Made by a program: the position numbers and the translations under genes
Notes under the pieces: generated by a model
Seen by the model: the letters and a program-made list of their open reading frames with translations, nothing else
Told to the model about the DNA's origin: nothing
Database searches by the model: none
Source: Microbacterium sp. zg-B185
GTDB lineage: Bacteria; Actinomycetota; Actinomycetes; Actinomycetales; Microbacteriaceae
Length of the DNA: 64,000 nucleotides
Reading direction: 5' to 3'
NCBI RefSeq assembly: GCF_030246885.1
Contig: NZ_CP126739.1
Span: forward strand, 3,348,001-3,412,000
Shown: positions 46,518 through 57,162 of the stretch, piece by piece
How positions within the stretch are numbered: the stretch's first letter is position 1
Layout of the letters: the number at the start of each line of letters is the position of its first letter

Positions 46518-48005
46518 ATGACTGAAACACTGGAGACCATTCGAACCGGTCTGTACATCGGAGGGGCCGAGCGCTCCACCCCCGACACGCTCGCGATCGC
46601 GGACCCCGCCAAGCCCGGAGTGATCGTCGGGCACGCGGCATCCGCCACGAAGGAGGACGTCGCCGACGCGGTTGCCGCCGCCAAGGCCGCCTATCCGGCA
46701 TGGTCCGCGCTGAGCGCGATCGAGCGCGCCCGGGTGATGGCCGAGGCGATCGCCGGCATCGCCGACGAACGCGACGCCGACGCCGCGGTGCTCTCGCAGG
46801 AGAACGGCAAGGTCCGCTTCGAGGCCTGGGTCGACGCCCTCGTCTTCGAGATCCGGTGGAACCTCGCCCTGATGCTCGCCGACGAGGTGGACACCGGCAA
46901 GACCCTTCCGGTCGTTCCCGGCATCCCGGTCGAGACAGTGGTGTCCTACCAGTCGCTCGGTGTCGTGACCGTCATCGTGCCGTTCAACTGGCCCATCGCC
47001 ATCCTCGGCGCTGCCCTGCCGCACGCCCTGCTGGCCGGCAACACCGCCATCGTCAAGCCGCCGCCCTCGGCGCCCCTGGCCACGACCCGCGTCGTCCAGC
47101 GTCTTGCCGAGAAGCTGCCGCCCGGCGTCCTGAACGTGGTCACCGGGAAGGACGAGAACATGTCCGGCCTGATCTCGAACACCGATGTCGCGAAGGTCTG
47201 CTTCACCGGCAGCGTCAACGGCGGCAAGCGGATGATGGAGCTCGCCTCCTCCACGCTGACCCGGGTGACCCTCGAACTGGGCGGCAATGACGCGGCGATC
47301 TTCCTCGAGGACGCCATCATCGACGACATCCACCTGGACCGCCTCTACGCTGCGATCTACGACACCACGGGGCAGATCTGCATGAACGCCAAGCGCGTGT
47401 ACGTGCACAACTCCCGGCTGGACGAGGTCGTCGCCGGGCTCAGCGAACGGCTCGGCAAGGCCGTGATCGGCTACGGCCTCGACGAGGGCACCACGATGGG
47501 GCCGCTGCACTCCCCCGTCCAGAAGGCGTTCGTCGAGGAGATCATCCAGGAGGCGAAGGATGCCGGCGCCGACGTGCGCGAGTTCGGCGAGCTTCCGGGT
47601 GGCGATCTGGCCGGCGGCAACTTCCTGCGCCCGGCGATCGTGATCAACCCGGACTCCTCGTTGCGGGTGGTGACGCAGGAGCAGTTCGGTCCGGTCATCC
47701 CGGTGATCGGGTTCGACTCCGAGGCGGAGGCCGTCGCGCTGGCCAACGACACGTGGGGCGGCCTGTGCGGCTCGGTGTGGACGGCGGATCCGGCCGCGGC
47801 CAACCGCGTCGGCGGACAGCTGGCGTGCGGCTACGTGTGGGTCAACGACCATGGCGCGACGCGCTTGGACCTGCGGGCGCCGTTCGGCGGCATGAAGCAG
47901 TCCGGGTTCGGGCGCGAGCAGGGCATCGAGGGCATCCGCGCCTTCCAGGACACCCGCTCGATCGCCACGATCGACGCCGCCGCGCTCGCTGCGCAGGCGC
48001 ACTGA
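46518..48005 (+). CDS. Aromatic aldehyde dehydrogenase (vanillin-dehydrogenase-like), copy 2
   Basis: A 495-residue close paralogue of the gene at 23271-24797, with the same catalytic blocks (TTGQICMNAKRVYVH and VTLELGGNDAAIF). The two proteins differ mainly at the N-terminus and in scattered positions; the last part of the genes is nearly identical in DNA. The ATG 46518 is chosen by homology, but TTG 46509 has better spacing from AGAGAGG. Two GTAAAC palindromes lie upstream. It precedes the MarR and C1 genes and may oxidise vanillin or syringaldehyde. Confidence 0.88.
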   Translation: MTETLETIRTGLYIGGAERSTPDTLAIADPAKPGVIVGHAASATKEDVADAVAAAKAAYPAWSALSAIERARVMAEAIAGIADERDADAAVLSQENGKVRFEAWVDALVFEIRWNLALMLADEVDTGKTLPVVPGIPVETVVSYQSLGVVTVIVPFNWPIAILGAALPHALLAGNTAIVKPPPSAPLATTRVVQRLAEKLPPGVLNVVTGKDENMSGLISNTDVAKVCFTGSVNGGKRMMELASSTLTRVTLELGGNDAAIFLEDAIIDDIHLDRLYAAIYDTTGQICMNAKRVYVHNSRLDEVVAGLSERLGKAVIGYGLDEGTTMGPLHSPVQKAFVEEIIQEAKDAGADVREFGELPGGDLAGGNFLRPAIVINPDSSLRVVTQEQFGPVIPVIGFDSEAEAVALANDTWGGLCGSVWTADPAAANRVGGQLACGYVWVNDHGATRLDLRAPFGGMKQSGFGREQGIEGIRAFQDTRSIATIDAAALAAQAH

Positions 48006-48011
48006 TGAGCG

Positions 48012-48060
48012 GCCGCGGCCGACATCCTCGATCCATCGGGCCGAGGATGTCCGCCGCGGC
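48012..48060. terminator. Terminator hairpin after aldehyde dehydrogenase copy 2
   Basis: Nineteen-base arms (48012-48030 ending GACATCCTCG, 48042-48060 starting CGAGGATGTC) with one mismatch flank an 11-base loop. No T-run follows. Confidence 0.7.
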
Positions 48061-48171
48061 GTCCTGCGTCTGTCGCGGCACGCCGACGACAGTGTCGGCA
48101 CCCCCGCGTGGTCTCCTCGATACACTCGCTTCACGGATTCTGCCGTGATCCGTCGCTGGAACGGAGTCCGA

Positions 48172-48714
48172 TTGACTGGCGACCTGGACACTGACCCCGG
48201 TGCCCTCTTCGTGGGCAGCCCGGAGATCGTCACGGCGCCGCTGGCGGATGTGATCGACACGGAGAGCTTCACCCCCCGACTGATCGCGCTGCTGTCCAAC
48301 GCGCTCGTGTGGCGGGAGTCCCGGCTGCTGCGACAGGCGTTCAACCTCGGCACCAACGACTGGCGGGTGATCTCCGCACTCGCGATCCGACCCGGGGCGA
48401 CCTCCAGCGACATCTCCGAATTCGTGGCGATGAACAAGGCCGTGGTCTCCAAGAGCGTCAACACGCTCATCGGCCGCGGGCTGATCGTTCCCGCCGACGG
48501 TGCGCGCGGCTCTCGCCCGCTGTATCTGACCCGCGCGGGTGCGCAGATGCACGATCGGATGATGCCGATCTCGCTCGAAGGTCAGGAGATCATCCTCGGC
48601 GACCTCAGCTCGGCCGAGGTCGAACAGCTCAACGCCCTGCTGGGCAGGCTCCTTCTGAAGATGCCCGATCTGTCGAGCTCCCCGGACTCGTCCGGCCCGG
48701 CCGGCGCGGACTGA
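48172..48714 (+). CDS. MarR-family regulator upstream of the C1 module
   Basis: A MarR-type regulator of 180 residues. The recognition region is TSSDISEFVAMNKAVVSKSV, and the wing includes DGARGSRPLYLTRAGAQ. I place the start at TTG 48172 because GGAG lies five bases upstream; GTG 48145 has no such site. It lies directly before metF-purU-ligM3. The CCTATG-CA-CATAGG palindrome in the metF promoter and the GTAAAC sites before aldh2 are both candidate operators. The ligand may be an aromatic acid. Confidence 0.83.
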   Translation: MTGDLDTDPGALFVGSPEIVTAPLADVIDTESFTPRLIALLSNALVWRESRLLRQAFNLGTNDWRVISALAIRPGATSSDISEFVAMNKAVVSKSVNTLIGRGLIVPADGARGSRPLYLTRAGAQMHDRMMPISLEGQEIILGDLSSAEVEQLNALLGRLLLKMPDLSSSPDSSGPAGAD

Positions 48715-48730
48715 GCGCACAATTTACCTA

Positions 48731-48759
48731 TAGACATTCCCTATGCACATAGGTATTGT
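48731..48759 (+). promoter_or_regulatory. metF promoter with operator palindrome
   Basis: TAGACA (48731-48736) is separated by exactly 17 bases from TATTGT (48754-48759). The spacer holds the perfect inverted repeat CCTATG-CA-CATAGG (48740-48753). Read on the minus strand, GCATAGGGAATGT resembles a block at the ligM2 promoter. Confidence 0.65.
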
Positions 48760-48813
48760 GAGGGGTGGAAGGCGCAGACGACTTCCGACTGAAAGCGGAA
48801 AGGACCTCGATCA

Positions 48814-49692
48814 GTGTCAAAGACCACGCACGTGACCGCGAACCGTGAGGCAGCACTTCAGCTGGTGAACGGCTACTCCCTGGAGATGACCGGCAAGGAT
48901 GTGCCCGGCCTCATCGAGGCGAAGGACGCGATCCCCGCCGGCACGAAGATCAATGTCACCTTCCTCGGCAACGAGGACCTGGAGATGCGCGTCGCGGCCT
49001 CCAAGGCTGTTCGTGAACTCGGCTTCATTCCCGTCCCGCACATCTCCGCGCGGCGTCTCGCGTCGCGCGCGCAGCTCGAGGAGTTCCTGGAGCGCCTGCA
49101 GGATGTCGGCGCGACCGAGCACGTCTTCGTCGTCGGCGGCGACCCGGCCACCCCGGAGGGCCCGTACGAGGACTCCTACGACGTGATCCGCACCGGCCTG
49201 CTGCGCGACTACGGTGTCAAGGAGGTCTCGATCGCCGGTTATCCGGAGGGTCACCCCGACATCAAGGAGGACGTCCTCTGGCGTGCGCTGGAGGACAAGT
49301 CCCTCTCCCTCAAGCAGCAGGGACTGGACGCCACCATCCTCACCCAGTTCGCCTTCGACACCGACCCGGTGATCGCCTGGGTGGAGGCCGTCCGCGCCCG
49401 TGGCATCGAGAGCACCATCCGCATCGGCACGCCCGGCCCGGCCGGCATCAAGCGCCTGATCGGGTTCGCCCGCCGCTTCGGCGTGGGCGCGAACGCGATG
49501 ATCGTGAAGAAGTACGGCTTCTCGCTGACCAACCTGATGGGCACCGCCGGTCCCGACAAGTTCGTCACCGACCTGTCCGCGCTGCTGGCGCAGGACCCGG
49601 CTTCGGGCGATGTCAAGCTGCACTTCTACACGTTCGGTGGCCTGCTGGCCACCGCAGACTGGGCGCGCGGCTACGCCGCCGCACAGTCCTGA
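48814..49692 (+). CDS. metF: Methylenetetrahydrofolate reductase MetF
   Basis: A 292-residue FAD-dependent MetF-type TIM barrel. Recognisable parts are EDLEMRVAASKAVRELGF, HVFVVGGDPATPEGPY (the family GGD block), IAGYPEGHPDI (G-Y-P-E-x-H), and QFAFDTDPVIAWVEAVRA. Between tetrahydrofolate-dependent demethylase genes it most likely runs in the oxidising direction, turning methyl- into methylene-tetrahydrofolate, as for MetF beside ligM in Sphingobium SYK-6. The GTG start follows GGAAAGGA. The operon continues with purU and ligM3. Confidence 0.92.
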   Translation: MSKTTHVTANREAALQLVNGYSLEMTGKDVPGLIEAKDAIPAGTKINVTFLGNEDLEMRVAASKAVRELGFIPVPHISARRLASRAQLEEFLERLQDVGATEHVFVVGGDPATPEGPYEDSYDVIRTGLLRDYGVKEVSIAGYPEGHPDIKEDVLWRALEDKSLSLKQQGLDATILTQFAFDTDPVIAWVEAVRARGIESTIRIGTPGPAGIKRLIGFARRFGVGANAMIVKKYGFSLTNLMGTAGPDKFVTDLSALLAQDPASGDVKLHFYTFGGLLATADWARGYAAAQS

Positions 49693-49719
49693 CGGCCGCC
49701 CGAGGCCTGAGGAGAAGCC

Positions 49720-50592
49720 ATGACTCTGCAAAATGAATCCCTGCGCGACCACGCCTGCCTGATCGTGCACGGCCCGGACAAGCCGGGCATCGTCGCGGCG
49801 GTGACGGCGCTGATCACCCGCAACAAGGGCAACATCGTCACGCTCGACCAGTACTCCGAGGACATCAGCGGTGGTGCGTTCTTCCAGCGCGTCGTGTTCC
49901 ACCGTCCCGATCTGAGCGCCGCGATGCCCGACATCGAGGCGGACCTGAACGAGACGGTCACCGCGCTGGGCCTGGAGTGGACCCTGACGGACCAATCCGT
50001 GCCCAAGCGGATGGCGATCCTCGCCTCCACGTCGGATCACTGCCTGCTCGAGCTGCTGTGGCGGCACCGCCGCGGCGAGCTGCCGGTCACCATCCCGATG
50101 GTGATCTCCAACCACACCAACGTCGCCGCGGACGTCCGCTCGTTCGGCATCCCGTTCTTCCACGTCCCCTCGCAGGGGCCGGACAAGTCCGAGGCCGAGG
50201 CGAAGATCCTGGAGCTGCTGAAGGGCAACGTCGATTTCATCGTCCTGGCCCGCTACATGCAGATCATCTCGGAGGACTTCCTGGACTCCGTGGGGGTTCC
50301 GGTGATCAACATCCACCACTCGTTCCTGCCCGCCTTCATCGGCGCAGCGCCGTACCGGAAGGCGAAGGAGCGCGGTGTCAAGCTGATCGGCGCGACCTCG
50401 CACTACGTCACGAAGGACCTGGACGAGGGGCCGATCATCGAGCAGGACGTCGCCCGCGTCGACCACGCCCACTCGGCCGCCGACCTGCAGGCCCGTGGCG
50501 CCTACGTCGAGCGCGCAGTGCTCTCCCGTGCCGTGCAGTGGCACGCCCAAGACCGCGTCATCCGGCACGGCAACCAGACCATCGTCTTCTGA
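49720..50592 (+). CDS. purU: Formyltetrahydrofolate deformylase PurU
   Basis: A 290-residue PurU with an N-terminal ACT domain (CLIVHGPDKPGIVAAVTALI) and a formyl-transferase-like catalytic domain. Active-site parts are Asn and His in VINIHHSFLPAFIG and Asp in TKDLDEGPIIEQDV. It hydrolyses 10-formyl-tetrahydrofolate to formate and tetrahydrofolate, so it regenerates the methyl acceptor for the LigM enzymes. The missing step between MetF and PurU, FolD, is not in the window. GGAGAAG precedes the ATG. Confidence 0.93.
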   Translation: MTLQNESLRDHACLIVHGPDKPGIVAAVTALITRNKGNIVTLDQYSEDISGGAFFQRVVFHRPDLSAAMPDIEADLNETVTALGLEWTLTDQSVPKRMAILASTSDHCLLELLWRHRRGELPVTIPMVISNHTNVAADVRSFGIPFFHVPSQGPDKSEAEAKILELLKGNVDFIVLARYMQIISEDFLDSVGVPVINIHHSFLPAFIGAAPYRKAKERGVKLIGATSHYVTKDLDEGPIIEQDVARVDHAHSAADLQARGAYVERAVLSRAVQWHAQDRVIRHGNQTIVF

Positions 50593-52068
<1,476 letters not shown>

Positions 52069-52078
52069 CCGAAAAACT

Positions 52079-52132
52079 CGAGGGGGTCCACCCGTGCAGG
52101 CTCGTCAGCCTGTCCGAGGGTGGGCCCCCTCG
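52079..52132. terminator. Terminator hairpin after ligM3
   Basis: CGAGGGGGTCCACCC (52079-52093) pairs with GGGTGGGCCCCCTCG (52118-52132), with a second inner stem CAGGCT/AGCCTG. It separates the C1 operon from the PadR gene. No T-run follows on the plus strand. Confidence 0.75.
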
Positions 52133-52173
52133 CACCATTGATAGCCTCAGGTCACCCCACGAAAGGAGAGCAG

Positions 52174-52758
52174 ATGAGCCTGCGATACGCGCTCCTGGCC
52201 ATCCTTCGCGTGGGCCCGCTGTCGGGCTACGACCTGCAGAAGCAGTTCTCCCACTCCGTCGGGCACGTCTGGCACGCTCCCGACTCGCAGATCTACCCCG
52301 AGCTGCGCAAGATGGAATCCGAAGGCCTCATCGAGGGCGAGGAGCAGACGCGCGGCGAGCGCGGCACCAGGCGCGTCTACCACGTCACCGACGCCGGACA
52401 TCGGGCGTTCCTGCTGTGGATGCAGACGCCGTTGGACTACTCCCGCGTGCGTGATCCCGCTCATCTGCGCGCCGCGTATCTGGAGTCCGCGCCGCCGGAG
52501 GCGGCCCGCGCGTTCCTGCGCGCGCACATCGCGCAGTGGGAGGGCGAGCTGGAGCAGTGGGAGGGCGAGTTGCGCCACATCGCCGACCGCGACAACCCGA
52601 TGCTGGTGCGGCGGCTGCAGGCCACCGCGCCCGAAGAGCATTCCGCGGTCCTGGCGTACAAGCGACTGGCCTATGAAGGCCTGGTCGACCGCGCCCGAGG
52701 CGAGATCGCGTGGGCCAACCGTGGTCTGGCCCTCGTCGATTCGCTCAACGCGGACTGA
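52174..52758 (+). CDS. PadR-family regulator
   Basis: A 194-residue PadR regulator. The winged helix is MSLRYALLAILRVGPLSGYD to HAPDSQIYPELRKMESEGLI, with the wing TRRVYHVTDAGHRAFLLWM, and a coiled-coil C-terminal part for dimerisation. PadR proteins often sense phenolic acids. It follows ligM3 after a terminator, and AAAGGAGAG precedes the ATG. Its own target is unknown; it could control phenolic acid genes in this region. Confidence 0.85.
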   Translation: MSLRYALLAILRVGPLSGYDLQKQFSHSVGHVWHAPDSQIYPELRKMESEGLIEGEEQTRGERGTRRVYHVTDAGHRAFLLWMQTPLDYSRVRDPAHLRAAYLESAPPEAARAFLRAHIAQWEGELEQWEGELRHIADRDNPMLVRRLQATAPEEHSAVLAYKRLAYEGLVDRARGEIAWANRGLALVDSLNAD

Positions 52759-52764
52759 GCGCGG

Positions 52765-53685
52765 TCAGAACACGTACTCCATCAGGTCGACCCCCAGCGT
52801 GCGGAACGCGTCGTGCGCTCGGAGCCGGTGCGTGATCGACAGGTCGTCGAAGCAGACGATCAGCGCGTAGGAGACGCCCGCCCTGGGACCGGCCAGGACT
52901 CCCGCCTCCGCACGGATGCCGGCATCCTGACCTGTCTTGTTCACGAACAGCAGCCCGTGCTCGTCGTTCTCGTGGGAGAACGGGTCCAAGCCGGTGGCCG
53001 CCGCGACCAGCGACAGATCGTGGTTCAGGCTCAGCCATTCGGACACCTGTGCGCTGACTCCCGCCGAGACGATCTGCGAGTTCACCAGGCCGGCGAACAG
53101 CGCGGACAGTTCCCGGGCCGACCCCAGCGCGACGTGCGGCGCGTCGTCGGGTCCGCGGGCGTCGCGGAACGCATCCAGCAGGGCCGAATGCGCGAGTCCG
53201 AGCTGCTCGATCCGGGCCCGGACCGCGGGAAGCCCGACCCGCGCGATCAAGGCGTTCGCAGCCAGGGCGTCCCCGGTCGCCGCCGCCAGGACCGCGAGAT
53301 CCGCCAGCGGCAGCGCGGGTGCCTTCAGGTGCTGCCACACCCCCGCGCCACCGACCTCGTCCAGTGAGGAGCGTTCGATGATCTCCAGCGGATCGAGCGC
53401 GCCGGATTCGAACCCGGCCGCGACATCGATCAGCAGCGGCACGATGCCCAGGCCCGCGACCGGGAGCGTCTCGTGGTCGTCCCCGGCGAGCACGGCACTG
53501 CCGCGATCCAGATCAGTGATGCGCACGGCGACGCGTGCGCCGGAGGTCGCGAGCTGATCGAGCGCCTTCAGCGTCGAGACGAACGACCTGCGACCGGCCG
53601 CGGCCCGTCGCGGCAGTCGTCTGCTGCTTCGTCGCGACCCCCGCAGCGACTCGGCGTCCCGCCTGGGCTCTGGGGCAATGCCCAC
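52765..53685 (-). CDS. Beta-lactamase-like protein lacking the catalytic SxxK
   Basis: A 306-residue protein with the class-A beta-lactamase/penicillin-binding fold in outline: VAVRITDLDRGSAVLAGDD at the start of the fold and VNKTGQDAGIRAEAGVL containing KTG near the end. The nucleophile position reads LPVAGLGIVPLL instead of S-x-x-K, and the SDN position reads GDALAAN, so it should not hydrolyse beta-lactams. It has no signal peptide; the first 40 residues are Arg-rich. AAGGAG before GTG 53685 supports the start. It converges on padR with only six bases between. Its function is not known. Confidence 0.7.
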   Translation of the reverse strand: MGIAPEPRRDAESLRGSRRSSRRLPRRAAAGRRSFVSTLKALDQLATSGARVAVRITDLDRGSAVLAGDDHETLPVAGLGIVPLLIDVAAGFESGALDPLEIIERSSLDEVGGAGVWQHLKAPALPLADLAVLAAATGDALAANALIARVGLPAVRARIEQLGLAHSALLDAFRDARGPDDAPHVALGSARELSALFAGLVNSQIVSAGVSAQVSEWLSLNHDLSLVAAATGLDPFSHENDEHGLLFVNKTGQDAGIRAEAGVLAGPRAGVSYALIVCFDDLSITHRLRAHDAFRTLGVDLMEYVF

Positions 53686-53811
53686 CCGTGCTCCTTCCGG
53701 TGTCAGTGCGAGTGAGGGATGCGCGCGCGGTGAATCAGCCGGTGGTGCGCTTTTTGGATTGTGGAGAGGTTCAGCCGGTCCGGCGTGCGGTCGGTGACTG
53801 CGCGGAGCGTA

Positions 53812-55773
53812 TCACCAGATGGTGACGCGTTTGTCGGCGTCCAGCCAGAGCTCGTCGGACTCGGTGACCCCGAACGCATCGTAGAACGCGTCGATGTTGC
53901 GGACGATCTGGTTGCACCGGAATTCGTTGGGCGAGTGCGGGTCGATGGTCAGCAGCCGGATCGTCTCGGCATCCCTGCCCTTCTGCTGCCAGATCTGCGC
54001 CCACGACAGCAGCAGGCGCTGCACCCCGCTGAAGCCGTCGATCTCCGGCGCAGCCGCACCGTCGAGCGAGAGCTCGTAGGCCTTGATCGCGATACCCAGG
54101 CCGCCCAGATCGCCGATGTTCTCACCGATGGTCAGCGCCCCGTTGACCGTGTTCTCCTCGCCCAGTCCGCGCGGCACGAGCGCGTTGAACTGCTCGATCA
54201 GCACGCTGGTGCGCTCCTCGAAGGCTGCCCGGTCGGCATCCGTCCACCAGTCCCGCAGGGAACCGTCGCCGTCGAAGCGACTGCCCTGGTCATCGAAACC
54301 GTGGCCGATCTCGTGGCCGATGACCGCGCCGATGCCGCCGTAGTTCGCGGCGGCATCGCGGTCCGCCTCGAAGAAGGGGTACTGCAGGATCGCCGCAGGG
54401 AAGACGATCTCGTTCATCAGCGGGTTGTAGTACGCGTTGACCGTCTGCGGCGTCATGTACCACTCATCGCGATCCACCGGCTGCCCGATGCGGCCCAGCT
54501 GACGGTCGTGTTCGTGGATGTGCGCGCGACGCACGTTGCCGATCAGGTCGAGCGGGTCCACCTCCAGGCCCGAGTAGTCCCGCCATTTCACCGGGTAGCC
54601 GATCTTCGGGGTGAACGCGTCGAGCTTGGCCAGCGCCCGCTCGCGGGTCTCCGGGCTCATCCATTCCAGCTCCGAGATGCTCTGCCGGTAGGCGCGGATC
54701 AGATTCGCGACGAGCTCGTCCATGGCGACCTTGGCCGCCGGCGGGAAGTGCCGCTCGACGTAGACCCGTCCGATCGCCTCGCCCATAGCTGCCTCGGACA
54801 GTCCGACGCCGCGCTTCCAGCGCTCCCGGTTGACCGGCACGCCGGTCAGCTGTGTTCCGTAGAAGGCGAAGTTCTCGTCGACGAACGGGTCGGACAGGAA
54901 GGCCGCCGCGCCGTGCACGATCCGCCAGCGCACCCACGCCTTCCAATCCTCGAGCCGCTCCTGGCTCAGCAACAACCCGAGCCCCTCGAAGAAGCTGGGC
55001 TGGTAGACGTTCGCCTCCGCGAACGCGTCCTCGCGGCCCGGGGCGGTCCCCTCCAGCCACGGGCGAAGATCGACACCGGCCAGCTCGAGGACCTCAGCCC
55101 ACGGCAGGAGGTTGTAGGTGGCCACGGCGTCGCGGCTCTTCACGTTGTCCCAGTGGTGCGTGGCGATCTCGGTCTCCAGCGCGGAGATGCGATCGGCGGA
55201 TGCCGCGGCATCCGCCACCCCGGCGAGCTCGAGCATCCGCTGGATGTGCGCGCGATAGGCCGTGCGCAGCTCGGCGAAGTTGTCCAGTCGGTAGTAGCTC
55301 TCGTCCGGCAGCGAGATGCCGCCCTGGGTCAGGAACGGCACGTAACGCTGCGGGTTCCCGGGATCCGGCTCGACGTACAGGCCGATCAGCCCGCCGATGC
55401 CGTCGCGCTCGAGCTCGCCCAGCGTGCGCAGGAGGGCGGGAATCGAGGAGATGGCGTCGGCGCGGGCGAGCTGGTCCAGGAGCGGGGCGCCGCCCAGCTC
55501 GGCGATCCGCTCGGTGTCCATGAAGCTGGTGTACAGGTCGCCGATCTTGCGCGACTCGGTGCCCGGCTCGGCATCGCGCGTCTCTTCGACGATCGCGTGG
55601 ACGTCCTTCTCCGCCTGTTCCGCGATCAGGTGGAAAGAGCCCCAGCGGGCCTTGTCCTCGGGGATCTCGGTGCGTGCCAGCCAGGCACCGTTCACGTGGC
55701 GGTACAGGTCGTCCTGGGGGCGGATCTCGGCACTGAGTTCGTCGAGCGCGAGCCCGGAGCGGGATTCGGTCAT
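53812..55773 (-). CDS. M13-family zinc metallopeptidase (neprilysin/PepO-like)
   Basis: A 653-residue soluble M13 peptidase without signal peptide. The zinc motif is VIGHEIGHGFDDQGSRFD (His487, His491), with the third ligand Glu551 in GENIGDLGGL. The substrate-binding NAYYNP block and the C-terminal Trp are as in family members. It should cleave small peptides in the cytoplasm or after export by another route. TATCCT six bases before ATG 55773 suggests a leaderless transcript. It is divergent from a MATE exporter gene. Confidence 0.93.
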   Translation of the reverse strand: MTESRSGLALDELSAEIRPQDDLYRHVNGAWLARTEIPEDKARWGSFHLIAEQAEKDVHAIVEETRDAEPGTESRKIGDLYTSFMDTERIAELGGAPLLDQLARADAISSIPALLRTLGELERDGIGGLIGLYVEPDPGNPQRYVPFLTQGGISLPDESYYRLDNFAELRTAYRAHIQRMLELAGVADAAASADRISALETEIATHHWDNVKSRDAVATYNLLPWAEVLELAGVDLRPWLEGTAPGREDAFAEANVYQPSFFEGLGLLLSQERLEDWKAWVRWRIVHGAAAFLSDPFVDENFAFYGTQLTGVPVNRERWKRGVGLSEAAMGEAIGRVYVERHFPPAAKVAMDELVANLIRAYRQSISELEWMSPETRERALAKLDAFTPKIGYPVKWRDYSGLEVDPLDLIGNVRRAHIHEHDRQLGRIGQPVDRDEWYMTPQTVNAYYNPLMNEIVFPAAILQYPFFEADRDAAANYGGIGAVIGHEIGHGFDDQGSRFDGDGSLRDWWTDADRAAFEERTSVLIEQFNALVPRGLGEENTVNGALTIGENIGDLGGLGIAIKAYELSLDGAAAPEIDGFSGVQRLLLSWAQIWQQKGRDAETIRLLTIDPHSPNEFRCNQIVRNIDAFYDAFGVTESDELWLDADKRVTIW

Positions 55774-55779
55774 GCGTAC

Positions 55780-55785
55780 AGGATA
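55780..55785 (-). promoter_or_regulatory. Leaderless -10 box of the M13 peptidase gene
   Basis: TATCCT on the minus strand is six bases upstream of ATG 55773. Confidence 0.5.
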
Positions 55786-55830
55786 GGCGGCCATCCTGGG
55801 CGCACGGACCGGCCGGGGACGGGCTCGGCC

Positions 55831-55836
55831 TAAGCT
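55831..55836 (+). promoter_or_regulatory. Leaderless -10 box of the MATE gene
   Basis: TAAGCT is six bases before GTG 55843, without a Shine-Dalgarno sequence. Confidence 0.5.
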
Positions 55837-55842
55837 TCTGGG

Positions 55843-57162
55843 GTGCCCCGCGACACGCTGAACCGCGACATCCTGCGGCTCGCCGTCCCCGCGCTCGGAT
55901 CGCTCGTGGCCGAGCCGCTGTTCCTGATCGTGGACTCCGCGCTGGTCGGCCACCTGGGCGTCATCCCCCTCGCCGGCCTCGGCATCGCCTCGGCGGTCCT
56001 GCAGACGATCGTGGGGCTGATGGTGTTCCTCGCGTACGCCACCACCCCCGCCGTCGCCCGCCGCTTCGGCGCGGGCGATCCCCGACGGGCGGTGTCCGTC
56101 GGCATCGACGGCCTGTGGCTCGCGCTCGGCCTGGGCGCGGTCCTCGCGCTGGTCGGGTACCTCACCACGCCGCTGCTGGTGGGCATGTTCGCGGCCGGCC
56201 CCGAGGTCGCCCGCGACGCCGAGACGTACCTCGGCATCTCGATGTGGGGGCTGCCGGCGATGCTGATCGTGTTCGCGGCGACCGGGCTGCTGCGCGGCAT
56301 GCAGGACACCGTGACACCGCTGTGGATCGCCGGGCTCGGCTTCACGGCCAACGCGCTGCTGAACTGGCTGTTCATCTACGGCTTCGGCTGGGGCATCGGA
56401 GGATCCGCGTTCGGCACCGTCGTGGCGCAGTGGGGGATGGTCGCGGCGTACGCGTTCGTGATCGGACGGCTCGCCCGCACCCATGAGGCATCGCTGCGAC
56501 CCCACCGCGAGGGGGTGCGCGGCTCGGCACGCTCGGGCGGTTGGCTGTTCCTGCGCACGCTGTCGCTGCGCCTGGCGCTGCTGGCGACGGTGGCGGTTGC
56601 CACCTCCGTCGGAACCGAGGAGCTGGCCGGGTGGCAGGTCGCGTTCACCATCTTCTCGACGGCCGCGTTCGCCCTGGATGCTTTGGCGATCGCCGCCCAG
56701 GCGCTGGTGGGCAAGGGCCTGGGCGCGGGCGACACCGTCGAGGTCCAGCGCACGCTCGGCCGGACCGTGGCGTGGGGCGCGTGGTTCGGGGTGGTGGTGG
56801 GTGCGGTGATCGGGGCGCTGTCGGGTGTCATCGGCCTGCTCTTCACCGGCGACCCCGCGCTTGCCGCGCTGATCCAGCCTGCGCTGCTCGTGCTCGCTGT
56901 CGCGCAGCCGGTGTGCGGCGTGGTGTTCGTGCTGGACGGTGTGCTGATCGGGGCGGGCGACGCGAAGTACCTCGCGATCGTGGGGGTGCTCAATCTCATC
57001 CCGTTCGTGCCGGTGCTCGTCGTCATCGCCGTCCTCGGCGCCGGCGATGCGGCCGGTCTCGCGTGGCTGTCGGTGTCGTTCTTCGGCGTCTACATGCTCG
57101 CCCGCCTGGTCACCCTGGGCTGGCGCGTGCGCAGCGCGGCGTGGATGAACACACGCGCCTGA
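55843..57162 (+). CDS. MATE-family efflux protein (DinF-like)
   Basis: A 439-residue multidrug/toxic-compound exporter with about twelve membrane segments in two homologous halves. The first half begins LNRDILRLAVPALGSLVAEP and continues VDSALVGHLG; the second starts LFLRTLSLRLALLATVAVAT. Bacterial DinF-type MATE proteins use proton or sodium gradients to pump out cationic drugs. Leaderless start at GTG 55843. The 3' side is a long repeat-rich gap. Confidence 0.88.
   Translation: MPRDTLNRDILRLAVPALGSLVAEPLFLIVDSALVGHLGVIPLAGLGIASAVLQTIVGLMVFLAYATTPAVARRFGAGDPRRAVSVGIDGLWLALGLGAVLALVGYLTTPLLVGMFAAGPEVARDAETYLGISMWGLPAMLIVFAATGLLRGMQDTVTPLWIAGLGFTANALLNWLFIYGFGWGIGGSAFGTVVAQWGMVAAYAFVIGRLARTHEASLRPHREGVRGSARSGGWLFLRTLSLRLALLATVAVATSVGTEELAGWQVAFTIFSTAAFALDALAIAAQALVGKGLGAGDTVEVQRTLGRTVAWGAWFGVVVGAVIGALSGVIGLLFTGDPALAALIQPALLVLAVAQPVCGVVFVLDGVLIGAGDAKYLAIVGVLNLIPFVPVLVVIAVLGAGDAAGLAWLSVSFFGVYMLARLVTLGWRVRSAAWMNTRA

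Noticed and set aside
52079..52132. Riboswitch upstream of padR
   Set aside because: The structure is a simple two-stem hairpin right after ligM3, best explained as a terminator; no conserved aptamer elements are visible.
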